From positions 1 to 40,647 of the forward strand of contig NZ_JANUGP010000047.1 in the NCBI RefSeq assembly GCF_024753135.1: a stretch of DNA of 40,647 nucleotides. The letters are read 5' to 3'. Made by a program: the position numbers and the translations under genes. Numbering within the stretch: the stretch's first letter is position 1; the number at the start of each line of letters is the position of its first letter. The DNA is from Streptomyces pyxinicus (GTDB taxonomy: Bacteria > Actinomycetota > Actinomycetes > Streptomycetales > Streptomycetaceae). The notes beneath the pieces were generated by a model. The model was not told where the DNA came from and did not search any database. It saw only the letters and a list, made by a program, of their open reading frames with translations. This document shows positions 31,760 to 39,416 of the stretch, one piece after another.

Positions 31760-33052
31760 ATGATGCGTACGCGTCCGCTGAAGGTGGCGCTGCTGGGCTG
31801 TGGAGTGGTCGGCTCAGAGGTGGCGCGCATCATGACGACGCACGCCGACGACCTCGCCGCCCGGATCGGCGCCCCGGTGGAGCTCGCGGGTGTGGCGGTC
31901 CGCCGGCCCGGCAAGGTGCGCGCGGGCATCGACCCGGCCCTCGTCACCACCGACGCCACCGCCCTCGTCAAACGCGGCGACATCGACGTGGTGGTGGAGG
32001 TGATCGGGGGGATCGAGCCCGCCCGGGCGCTGATCACCACCGCCTTCGAGCACGGCGCCTCCGTGGTCTCCGCCAACAAGGCGCTGCTCGCCCAGGACGG
32101 CGCCGCGCTGCACGCCACCGCCCAGCAGCACGGCAAGGACCTGTACTACGAGGCCGCCGTCGCCGGAGCCATTCCGCTGATCCGCCCGCTGCGCGAGTCC
32201 CTCGCCGGCGACAAGGTCAACCGGGTGCTGGGCATCGTGAACGGCACCACCAACTTCATCCTCGACAAGATGGACTCCACGGGCGCCGGCTACCAGGAGG
32301 CCCTGGACGAGGCCACCGCGCTCGGGTACGCCGAGGCCGACCCCACCGCCGACGTCGAGGGCTTCGACGCCGCTGCCAAGGCCGCCATCCTCGCCGGGAT
32401 CGCCTTCCACACCCGGGTACGGCTCGACGACGTCTACCGCGAGGGCATGACCGAGGTCACCGCCGCCGACTTCCGCTCGGCCCGGGAGATGGGCTGCACC
32501 ATCAAACTGCTCGCCATCTGCGAGCGGTCCGGGGACGGGGCGTCCGTCACCGCCCGGGTGCACCCGGCGATGATTCCGCTGACCCACCCGCTCGCCTCCG
32601 TGCGCGGCGCGTACAACGCCGTCTTCGTGGAGAGCGACGCGGCCGGCCAGCTCATGTTCTACGGCCCCGGCGCCGGCGGTTCCCCGACCGCCTCCGCCGT
32701 GCTCGGTGACCTCGTCGCCGTCTGCCGCAACCGGCTCAACGGCGCCACCGGGCCCGGCGAGTCGGCGTACGCCGACCTGACCGTCTCCCCGATGGGCGAC
32801 GTCGTCACCCGGTACCACATCAGCCTCGACGTGGCCGACAAGCCGGGCGTGCTCGCCCAGGTCGCCACCGTCTTCGCCGAGCACGGGGTCTCCATCGACA
32901 CCGTCCGGCAGCAGGGCAAGGACGGCGAGGCCTCTCTCGTCGTCGTCACCCACCGGGCCTCCGACGCCGCCCTCACCGGGACCGTCGAGGCGCTGCGCAA
33001 GCTCGACACCGTGCGGGGTGTCGCCAGCATCATGCGGGTTGAAGGAGAGTAA
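31760..33052 (+). CDS. hom: Homoserine dehydrogenase with C-terminal ACT domain
   Basis: A 430-aa enzyme reducing aspartate semialdehyde to homoserine, the branch point to threonine and methionine. NAD(P)-binding motif LLGCGVVGSEVA (about residues 10-21), the nucleotide/substrate signature VVSANKALLA, catalytic-domain segment YYEAAVAGAIPLI, and PTADVEGFDAAAKAAILA. The final 80 residues form an ACT domain (YHISLDVADKPGVLAQVATVF) that usually gives threonine feedback inhibition. Tandem ATGs at 31760 and 31763 follow GAGG; either may be the start, and another ATG lies at 31742. thrC begins 6 bp after the stop, so hom-thrC is an operon. Confidence 0.97.
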   Translation: MMRTRPLKVALLGCGVVGSEVARIMTTHADDLAARIGAPVELAGVAVRRPGKVRAGIDPALVTTDATALVKRGDIDVVVEVIGGIEPARALITTAFEHGASVVSANKALLAQDGAALHATAQQHGKDLYYEAAVAGAIPLIRPLRESLAGDKVNRVLGIVNGTTNFILDKMDSTGAGYQEALDEATALGYAEADPTADVEGFDAAAKAAILAGIAFHTRVRLDDVYREGMTEVTAADFRSAREMGCTIKLLAICERSGDGASVTARVHPAMIPLTHPLASVRGAYNAVFVESDAAGQLMFYGPGAGGSPTASAVLGDLVAVCRNRLNGATGPGESAYADLTVSPMGDVVTRYHISLDVADKPGVLAQVATVFAEHGVSIDTVRQQGKDGEASLVVVTHRASDAALTGTVEALRKLDTVRGVASIMRVEGE

Positions 33053-33058
33053 CCAGCA

Positions 33059-34117
33059 ATGACCCACCAGTGGCGCGGAATCATCGAGGAGTACCGGGAC
33101 CGGCTGCCGGTATCCGACACCACGCCGGTCGTGACGCTCCGCGAGGGCGGCACGCCCCTCGTGCCCGCGCAGGTGCTCTCCGAGCGCACGGGCTGCGAGG
33201 TCCACCTGAAGGTGGAGGGCGCGAACCCCACCGGCTCCTTCAAGGACCGGGGCATGACCATGGCCATCTCCAAGGCGAAGGAGGAGGGGGCCAAGGCCGT
33301 CATCTGCGCCTCCACGGGCAACACGTCCGCCTCCGCCGCCGCCTACGGCGTACGCGCCGGGATGGTCTCCGCTGTGCTCGTGCCGCAGGGCAAGATCGCC
33401 CTCGGCAAGATGGGCCAGGCCCTCGTGCACGGCGCGAAGATCCTCCAGGTCGACGGCAACTTCGACGACTGTCTGACCCTCGCCCGGGAACTGAGCGAGA
33501 ACTACCCCGTGGCGCTGGTGAATTCGGTCAACCCGGTGCGGATCGAGGGGCAGAAGACGGCCGCCTTCGAGATCGTGGACATGCTGGGCGACGCCCCCGA
33601 CATCCACGTCCTGCCGGTCGGCAACGCGGGCAACATCACCGCCTACTGGAAGGGCTACCGGGAGTACGCGGGCGACGGCATCGCCACCCGCACCCCGCGC
33701 ATGTGGGGCTTCCAGGCCTCCGGCAGCGCCCCGATCGTGCGCGGCGAGGTGGTCAAGGACCCCTCGACCATCGCCACCGCCATCCGCATCGGCAACCCGG
33801 CCTCCTGGAGCCTCGCCCTCGCCGCCCGCGACGAATCCGGCGGCGCCATCGACGAGGTGACGGACCGTGAGATCCTGCGCGCCTACCGGCTGTTGGCCGC
33901 GCAGGAGGGCGTCTTCGTGGAGCCCGCCTCGGCCGCCTCGGTGGCCGGTCTGCTCAAGGCCGCCGAGCAGGGCAAGGTGGACCCGGGCCAGCGCATCGTC
34001 TGCACCGTCACCGGTAACGGCCTGAAGGACCCCGACTGGGCCGTGGCCGGCGCCCCGCAGCCGGTCACCGTCCCGGTCGACGCCGCCACCGCCGCCGAGC
34101 GCCTCGGCCTCGCCTGA
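33059..34117 (+). CDS. thrC: Threonine synthase
   Basis: A 352-aa PLP enzyme (fold type II) converting O-phosphohomoserine to threonine. The PLP lysine is in NPTGSFKDRGM (near residue 62). ICASTGNTSASAAAYGVRAG is the Asn/Ser loop, LPVGNAGNITAYWKGY is the Gly-rich phosphate cup, and CTVTGNGLKDP closes the active site. Size matches the short bacterial ThrC class. GAAGGAG lies about 11 nt before the ATG. It directly follows hom. Confidence 0.97.
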   Translation: MTHQWRGIIEEYRDRLPVSDTTPVVTLREGGTPLVPAQVLSERTGCEVHLKVEGANPTGSFKDRGMTMAISKAKEEGAKAVICASTGNTSASAAAYGVRAGMVSAVLVPQGKIALGKMGQALVHGAKILQVDGNFDDCLTLARELSENYPVALVNSVNPVRIEGQKTAAFEIVDMLGDAPDIHVLPVGNAGNITAYWKGYREYAGDGIATRTPRMWGFQASGSAPIVRGEVVKDPSTIATAIRIGNPASWSLALAARDESGGAIDEVTDREILRAYRLLAAQEGVFVEPASAASVAGLLKAAEQGKVDPGQRIVCTVTGNGLKDPDWAVAGAPQPVTVPVDAATAAERLGLA

Positions 34118-34122
34118 CCCGC

Positions 34123-34217
34123 CCCGGCAGGGGTGGTGAGCGCGATCCCGGCAGGGGTGGCGGGCGCGATCCCGGCAGGGGTGGCGGGCGCGATCCCGGC
34201 AGGGTGGCGAGCGTGAT
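34123..34217. repeat. 24-bp tandem repeat, four units, between thrC and thrB
   Basis: Units at 34123-34146, 34147-34170, 34171-34194 and 34195-34217 (last is 23 bp). Two are identical and the others differ at a few positions. Each begins CCCGGCAGG and ends GCGAT or GTGAT. The array starts 5 bp after the thrC stop. Confidence 0.9.
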
Positions 34218-34218
34218 C

Positions 34219-34284
34219 CCTGTCGGGATGCGCCGCGATTCCTGCCGGGATGCGCAGGGGCCCCTGCCGGGATGCACAGGGGGC
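34219..34284. repeat. 22-bp tandem repeat, three units, inverted relative to the 24-bp array
   Basis: Units start at 34219, 34241 and 34263, exactly 22 bp apart, each beginning CCTG(C/T)CGGGATGC. CCTGCCGGGAT is the reverse complement of the ATCCCGGCAGG core of the upstream 24-bp array, so a transcript could fold upstream copies onto downstream copies. Confidence 0.85.
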
Positions 34285-34529
34285 CTCCGACACGCATCGT
34301 GCGCCTCCTGTGCGCCCTGTGTCGCCACAGAACCTTCCTTCGATAGGCTGGGGTGAACCCGCCTACCGCATATGCCCCGCGTGTGGGCACGGGGCCGCGT
34401 CGTCTCCGCGCCCCGAGGGCCTCGTACGCCATCGGACGTCCGCTCGGACGTCCGCCGGATCCACCGACCGCCGTTCGGGACCACGGACGACGGTCTCCCG
34501 TCACGCAGCTCAAGGAGAGTCAACGAGCG
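34285..34529. promoter_or_regulatory. Region upstream of thrB with candidate promoter
   Basis: No gene supported. TAGGCT at 34344-34349 is a good streptomycete -10, but its -35 is weak. If used, thrB would have its own promoter and a leader of about 175 nt. The open frame upstream of the thrB ATG here is not family-like. Confidence 0.35.
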
Positions 34530-35447
34530 ATGGCCGGTCCAGCGTTCCGCGCCGCCGCCGTCCGGGTGCGCGTACCCGCCACCAGCGCCAACATCGGTCC
34601 GGGCTTCGACGCCCTGGGCCTCGCGCTGGGGCTCTACGACGACGTCGTCGTCCGGGTGGCCGACTCCGGGCTGCACATCGACATCGCGGGGGAGGGCAGC
34701 GAGACCCTGCCCCGAGACGAGGCGCATCTGCTCGTCCGCTCCCTGCGCACCACCTTCGACCTGCTGGGCGGACAGCCCCGCGGGCTGGAGATCGTGTGCG
34801 CCAACCGCATCCCGCACGGCCGCGGCCTCGGCTCCTCCTCCGCCGCGATCTGCGCCGGCATCGTCGCCGCCCGCGCGGTGACCATAGGCGGCGAGACCCG
34901 TCTGGACGACACCGCGCTGCTGGAACTGGCCACCGAGATCGAGGGCCATCCGGACAACGTGGCGGCGTGTCTGCTCGGCGGTTTCACGCTGTCCTGGATG
35001 GAGGCCGGCGCCGCCCGCGCGATCAGGATGGACCCCTGCGATTCCATCGTTCCGGTGGTTTTCGTGCCCGGGAAACCGGTGTTGACCGAGACCGCCCGCG
35101 GGCTGCTCCCGCGCACCGTGCCGCACGTCGACGCCGCCGCCAACGCGGGCCGCGCCGCGCTGCTCGTCGAGGCCCTCACCCGGCGCCCCGAGCTGCTGCT
35201 GCCGGCCACCGAGGACCGGCTGCACCAGGAGTACCGCGCCCCGGCCATGCCGGAGAGCGCGGCACTGGTGGAGCGGCTGCGGGCCGACGGCATCCCGGCC
35301 GTGATCTCGGGCGCCGGGCCCACCGTCATGGCCCTCGCCGACCCCGGCACCGCCGACAAGGTCGAGGCGCTGGCCGGCACCGACTGGGCCGCCAACCGGC
35401 TGAGCCTGGACCAGCGGGGGGCGAGCGTGCTGCCGCTTGCCGCCTGA
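34530..35447 (+). CDS. thrB: Homoserine kinase
   Basis: A 305-aa GHMP-family kinase phosphorylating homoserine for threonine synthase. Motif 1 is VPATSANIGPGFDALGLAL, the ATP loop is IPHGRGLGSSSAAICAG, and motif 3 is ISGAGPTVMALAD. EIEGHPDNVAACLLGGF is also family-diagnostic. The ATG at 34530 has AAGGAG upstream; the frame is open another 59 codons but that part lacks homology. It is separated from thrC by 412 bp containing the facing repeat arrays, unlike the tightly joined hom-thrC. Confidence 0.96.
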   Translation: MAGPAFRAAAVRVRVPATSANIGPGFDALGLALGLYDDVVVRVADSGLHIDIAGEGSETLPRDEAHLLVRSLRTTFDLLGGQPRGLEIVCANRIPHGRGLGSSSAAICAGIVAARAVTIGGETRLDDTALLELATEIEGHPDNVAACLLGGFTLSWMEAGAARAIRMDPCDSIVPVVFVPGKPVLTETARGLLPRTVPHVDAAANAGRAALLVEALTRRPELLLPATEDRLHQEYRAPAMPESAALVERLRADGIPAVISGAGPTVMALADPGTADKVEALAGTDWAANRLSLDQRGASVLPLAA

Positions 35448-35851
35448 GACACGGTTGCCGGATTTGGAGAGGGGGAATGTTTGTTGGATCCGGTAGTGTT
35501 AATCTCAAGTCTGCACCCGACCCCACCATGGCGAGGTGCCTCGTGTCCCCGTCCGGGACAGACATTCTTCCGGGAGCCTCCCACGCCACTCCGTGTCCCT
35601 TGCGCCGTACCTGGGCAGTGCGTCGTATGCGGGCATTGAGCGGACCGCCGGGCACGCTCCGGAATCGGTGCTACCACGCCACGTGACACTGGGTGCCACG
35701 GCTCGCGGAAGCGCCATCACCAGCACATCTCTTTCCGCCGCTTTGGCGGACCACCGCCCCGGCACGGTTCACGGAAGACAGGACCGTAGTCGGACAGCAC
35801 AACCGGTCGCCGAGCCAGAAGGCCGACGTCCGCTCCAGGGAAGGACCCTTC
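35448..35851 (+). promoter_or_regulatory. Long rho leader region
   Basis: About 400 bp between thrB and rho. TAGTGTTAAT near 35494-35503 is a plausible -10 region, implying a leader of roughly 340 nt. Inside lie a small hairpin (CCGCC-GCTTT-GGCGG, 35735-35749) and a 52-codon open frame from the ATG at 35528 to 35686 without a clear ribosome site. Long rho leaders are known sites of Rho autoregulation in bacteria; here that is an inference. Confidence 0.4.
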
Positions 35852-37894
35852 GTGAGCGACACCACCGATCTGATGGGCGCACGTGTCGAGGAGACCGCTG
35901 CCGCGCCCGCCACGGACGCCTCCGCGCCTGCCACCGGTGCCGGCTCCCGGCGGCGCCGCGGCACCGGCCTTGAGGGCATGGTGCTGGCCGAGCTGCAGCA
36001 GGTCGCCTCGGGCCTCGGCATCAGGGGCACCGCGCGGATGCGCAAGAGCCAGCTGATCGAGGTCATCAAGGAGGCGCAGGCCGGGGGCGGTGCCCCCAAG
36101 GCCGCGCCCGCCTCGGACGCCGCCGAGACCAAGCCCAAGCGTCGCGCCACCTCCAAGGCGCGCACGGGCGAGGACGCCGCCGACAAGAAGGCCGAGGCCA
36201 AGAACGACGGCCCCGCCGACAAGGCCGTGGCCCAGCAGCAGATCGAGATCCCCGGCCAGCCCGCGGGCGGCACCCGCGAGGGTGAGCGCGGTGCGGAGGA
36301 CGCCCCGGGCGAGCGCCGTCGCCGGCGCGCCACCGCGGACGCCGGCAGCCCCGCCGAGACCGCCGCCGAGACGAAGAGCGAGCCCAAGGCCGACGCCCAG
36401 GCCCCGCAGCAGTCGCAGCAGGGCGGCGACGCCAAGGGCGACGCCGGTGACGGCGAGGGCCGTGGCCGCCGGGACCGCCGTGAGCGCGGGCGCGACCGTG
36501 ACGGCCGGGACCGCGATGGCCGGGACCGCGAGGGTCGGGACCGTGACCGCCGCGGCAAGGGCGACGACCAGCAGGGCGGCGGCCAGCAGCGTCAGCAGCA
36601 GCCGCAGCAGGGCGGCGGCGGCCGGCAGGACCGCCAGCAGCAGCAGGACGACGACGACTTCGAGGGCGGCCGCCGGGGCCGTCGCGGGCGCTACCGCGAC
36701 CGCCGGGGCCGTCGCGGCCGCGACGAGATCGCCGAGCCGCAGGTCGCCGAGGACGACGTCCTGATCCCCGTCGCGGGCATCCTGGACATCCTCGACAACT
36801 ACGCGTTCATCCGCACCTCCGGCTACCTGCCGGGCCCGAACGACGTGTACGTCTCCCTCGCCCAGGTCCGCAAGAACGGCCTGCGCAAGGGCGACCACCT
36901 CACCGGTGCGGTCCGCCAGCCCAAGGAGGGCGAGCGCCGCGAGAAGTTCAACGCGCTGGTCCGCCTCGACTCCGTCAACGGCATGGCACCCGAACACGGC
37001 CGCGGGCGGCCGGAGTTCAACAAGCTGACCCCGCTCTACCCGCAGGACCGGCTCCGTCTGGAGACGGACCCGGGCGTGCTCACCACCCGCATCATCGACC
37101 TCGTGTCGCCGATCGGTAAGGGCCAGCGCGGTCTGATCGTGGCCCCGCCGAAGACCGGCAAGACCATGATCATGCAGGCGGTCGCCAACGCGATCACGCA
37201 CAACAACCCCGAGTGCCACCTGATGGTCGTCCTGGTCGACGAGCGTCCGGAAGAGGTCACCGACATGCAGCGCTCGGTCAAGGGCGAGGTCATCTCCTCG
37301 ACCTTCGACCGCCCGGCCGAGGACCACACCACGGTCGCGGAGCTGGCCATCGAGCGCGCCAAGCGCCTGGTGGAGCTGGGCCACGACGTCGTCGTACTGC
37401 TCGACTCCATCACGCGTCTGGGCCGTGCCTACAACCTGGCCGCGCCCGCCTCCGGCCGCATCCTGTCCGGTGGTGTCGACTCGACGGCCCTCTACCCGCC
37501 GAAGCGCTTCTTCGGCGCGGCCCGCAACATCGAGGACGGCGGCTCGCTGACCATCCTCGCCACCGCCCTGGTGGACACCGGGTCCCGCATGGACGAGGTG
37601 ATCTTCGAGGAGTTCAAGGGCACCGGCAACATGGAGCTCAAGCTCGACCGGAAGCTCGCCGACAAGCGCATCTTCCCGGCGGTGGACGTGGACGCGTCCG
37701 GCACCCGCAAGGAGGAGATCCTGCTCGGCAACGAGGAGCTGGCGGTCGTCTGGAAGCTGCGCCGGGTGCTGCACGCGCTCGACCAGCAGCAGGCCATCGA
37801 GCTGCTCCTCGACAAGATGAAGCAGACCAAGTCGAACGGCGAGTTCCTGATGCAGATCCAGAAGACGACGCCGACCCCGGGCAACGGCGACTGA
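35852..37894 (+). CDS. rho: Transcription termination factor Rho with long disordered insertion
   Basis: A 680-aa hexameric RNA helicase ending transcription at C-rich sites. Order: N-terminal helical SAP-like Rho_N (LEGMVLAELQQVASGLGI ... MRKSQLIEVIKEAQ, about 32-73); an insertion of roughly 220 aa rich in Lys/Glu/Ala then Arg/Asp/Gly and Gln (RDRDGRDREGRDRDRRG; GGGQQRQQQPQQGG); the RNA-binding OB-fold (GILDILDNYAFIRTSGYLPG); and the ATPase core with Walker A APPKTGKT (near 430), VVLVDERPEEVTDM, Walker B VVLLDSITRLGRAYN and the Q-loop SGGVDSTALYPPKRFF. The insertion is characteristic of high-GC actinobacteria. Start GTG with AAGGA 8 nt upstream. Confidence 0.97.
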   Translation: MSDTTDLMGARVEETAAAPATDASAPATGAGSRRRRGTGLEGMVLAELQQVASGLGIRGTARMRKSQLIEVIKEAQAGGGAPKAAPASDAAETKPKRRATSKARTGEDAADKKAEAKNDGPADKAVAQQQIEIPGQPAGGTREGERGAEDAPGERRRRRATADAGSPAETAAETKSEPKADAQAPQQSQQGGDAKGDAGDGEGRGRRDRRERGRDRDGRDRDGRDREGRDRDRRGKGDDQQGGGQQRQQQPQQGGGGRQDRQQQQDDDDFEGGRRGRRGRYRDRRGRRGRDEIAEPQVAEDDVLIPVAGILDILDNYAFIRTSGYLPGPNDVYVSLAQVRKNGLRKGDHLTGAVRQPKEGERREKFNALVRLDSVNGMAPEHGRGRPEFNKLTPLYPQDRLRLETDPGVLTTRIIDLVSPIGKGQRGLIVAPPKTGKTMIMQAVANAITHNNPECHLMVVLVDERPEEVTDMQRSVKGEVISSTFDRPAEDHTTVAELAIERAKRLVELGHDVVVLLDSITRLGRAYNLAAPASGRILSGGVDSTALYPPKRFFGAARNIEDGGSLTILATALVDTGSRMDEVIFEEFKGTGNMELKLDRKLADKRIFPAVDVDASGTRKEEILLGNEELAVVWKLRRVLHALDQQQAIELLLDKMKQTKSNGEFLMQIQKTTPTPGNGD

Positions 37895-38007
37895 CCGTTG
37901 CCCCCGGAGATCTGTGCCACAACGGTCTCCTTCGGCACCGTTTCCAGCGGTGCGCCCGTTTCGGGCAAAAGAGCAGGTGAGCGAGGCGTGTCCTCGTCGC
38001 ACCGGTG

Positions 38008-38048
38008 ACGCAGAGTGCCCATCGCCGCACGCGGTGGGCACTTTGCGT
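38008..38048 (+). terminator. Strong hairpin terminator after rho
   Basis: ACGCA-G-AGTGCCCA pairs with TGGGCACT-T-TGCGT, a 14-step stem with one G-T wobble around a 13-nt loop. It lies 114 bp beyond the rho stop and about 115 bp before the LCP gene. The 3' flank contains a few T residues. Confidence 0.75.
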
Positions 38049-38164
38049 TGTGCAACCCTTTCCCGAGTTTCCCCGTCTGTCCTGGCGGGGCGACGATGGA
38101 GCGGTGACGACCGCGCCCGACCCTGACAGCAGGGGGTATCCCACCGACGAGACCTAGGAGCGAC

Positions 38165-39298
38165 GTGTCCGCCGAGAGCACACCGGGCCCCGGCATATCC
38201 GGGCCGGCCACCACCGGCCCCCGGCGAGGCGGCCGGGGCCGCCGCCGCAAGCCGCGCAGCGGGAGCCGCAAGGCGCTGCTGGTCACGGCCTGGACGGCCG
38301 CGGGCGTGATCGTGCTCGGCGGCACCGGGGCCGGGTACGTCTACTTCAAGCTCAACGGCAACCTGCGCAGCGTCGACATCAACCAGGCGCTCGGCGGCGA
38401 CCGGCCCGCGAAGGTCGACAACGGCTCGCAGAACATCCTGGTCCTCGGCTCGGACACGCGCACCGGCAAGAACAAGAAGCTCGGCGGCGGCACCGACGAC
38501 GGGAGCGCCCGCTCCGACACGGCGATGATCGTCCACGTGTACAAGGGGCACAAGAAGGCCGGCGTCGTCTCCATCCCCCGGGACACCCTGGTGGACCGCC
38601 CGCGGTGCACCGACACCAAGGGCACCGCGCATCCGGCCGCGTCCGGCGTGATGTTCAACGAGGCGTACTCCACCGGTGGCGCCGCCTGCGCGGTCAAGAC
38701 CGTCGAGTCCATCACCGGTATCCGCATGGACCACTACCTGGAGGTCGACTTCGAGGGCTTCCAGCAGCTCATCGACGACCTCGGCGGCGTCAGACTGACC
38801 ACCACCAAGGCCATCGCCGACCCGCAGAGTCACCTCAACCTGAAGGCCGGCACCCACACCCTGGACGGACAGCAGGCCCTCGGCCTGGTCCGCACCCGGC
38901 ACGGCGTCGGCGACGGCTCCGACCTCGGCCGCATCCAGCTCCAGCAGGCGTTCGTCAAGGCCCTCATCGACCAGGTCAAGCACGTCGGCGTCTTCTCCGA
39001 CCCGAAGCGGCTGTACGACCTCGCCGACACCGCCACCAAGGCCGTCACCACCGACTCCGACCTCGGCTCGGTGAACTCCCTGACGGACTTCGCGAGCGGC
39101 CTCAAGGGCATCGGCTCCTCCCACATGAAGATGGTCACGATGCCGGTCCAGTACGACCCGGCCAACCCCAACCGCGTCCTGCTGGAAAAGTCCAAAGCCC
39201 AGCAGATCTGGAACGCCCTGAAGAACGACCGCCCGATCCCCAAGTCCGCCACCAAGGGCACGGCGACGGGCGAGGCCAAGGGCGTGGTCAGCGGCTGA
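38165..39298 (+). CDS. LytR-CpsA-Psr (LCP) family glycopolymer transferase
   Basis: A 377-aa membrane protein. A basic cytoplasmic N-terminus (RRGGRGRRRKPRSGSRK) precedes one transmembrane helix (LLVTAWTAAGVIVLGGTGAGYVYF, about 40-62), then the extracytoplasmic LCP domain with QNILVLGSDTR, SDTAMIVHV, VVSIPRDTLV (pyrophosphate-binding Arg-Asp), FNEAYSTGG, and LVRTRHGVGDGSDLGRIQLQQAF. LCP enzymes attach teichoic-type or other glycopolymers to peptidoglycan. The GTG start has AGGAG 5 nt before it. The last codons and stop belong to a 20-bp repeat motif that continues into the following non-coding region. Confidence 0.93.
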   Translation: MSAESTPGPGISGPATTGPRRGGRGRRRKPRSGSRKALLVTAWTAAGVIVLGGTGAGYVYFKLNGNLRSVDINQALGGDRPAKVDNGSQNILVLGSDTRTGKNKKLGGGTDDGSARSDTAMIVHVYKGHKKAGVVSIPRDTLVDRPRCTDTKGTAHPAASGVMFNEAYSTGGAACAVKTVESITGIRMDHYLEVDFEGFQQLIDDLGGVRLTTTKAIADPQSHLNLKAGTHTLDGQQALGLVRTRHGVGDGSDLGRIQLQQAFVKALIDQVKHVGVFSDPKRLYDLADTATKAVTTDSDLGSVNSLTDFASGLKGIGSSHMKMVTMPVQYDPANPNRVLLEKSKAQQIWNALKNDRPIPKSATKGTATGEAKGVVSG

Positions 39299-39416
39299 GG
39301 GAGGCGGCGGCTGAGGACCGTGGCCAGTGGCCGAGGGTTGTGGTCAGTGGCTGAGGGCCGTGGCCGGCGAGCCAGGGGTTGTGGTCAGTCGCTGAGGACC
39401 GTGGCCGGCCACTGAG
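39281..39416. repeat. 20-bp tandem repeats spanning the LCP stop codon
   Basis: From the end of the LCP gene the sequence repeats with a period of 20 bp: clear units at 39311, 39331, 39351, 39371 and 39391, with consensus CTGAGG-x-CCGTGG-x-CAGTGG. The same motif, GGCGTGGTCAGCGGCTGAGG, forms the LCP C-terminal codons and TGA at 39281-39300. Confidence 0.8.

Noticed and set aside
34123..34284. Repeat arrays as a CRISPR locus
   Set aside because: The units are directly adjacent with no unique spacers, and no cas genes are present.
35528..35686. 52-codon frame in the rho leader as a regulatory peptide
   Set aside because: No ribosome-binding site precedes the ATG and the composition is not convincingly coding; kept only as a possibility in the leader entry.
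35717..39124. A 1135-codon minus-strand open frame
   Set aside because: It spans the opposite strand of rho and the LCP gene, both clearly coding, and is a high-GC shadow.
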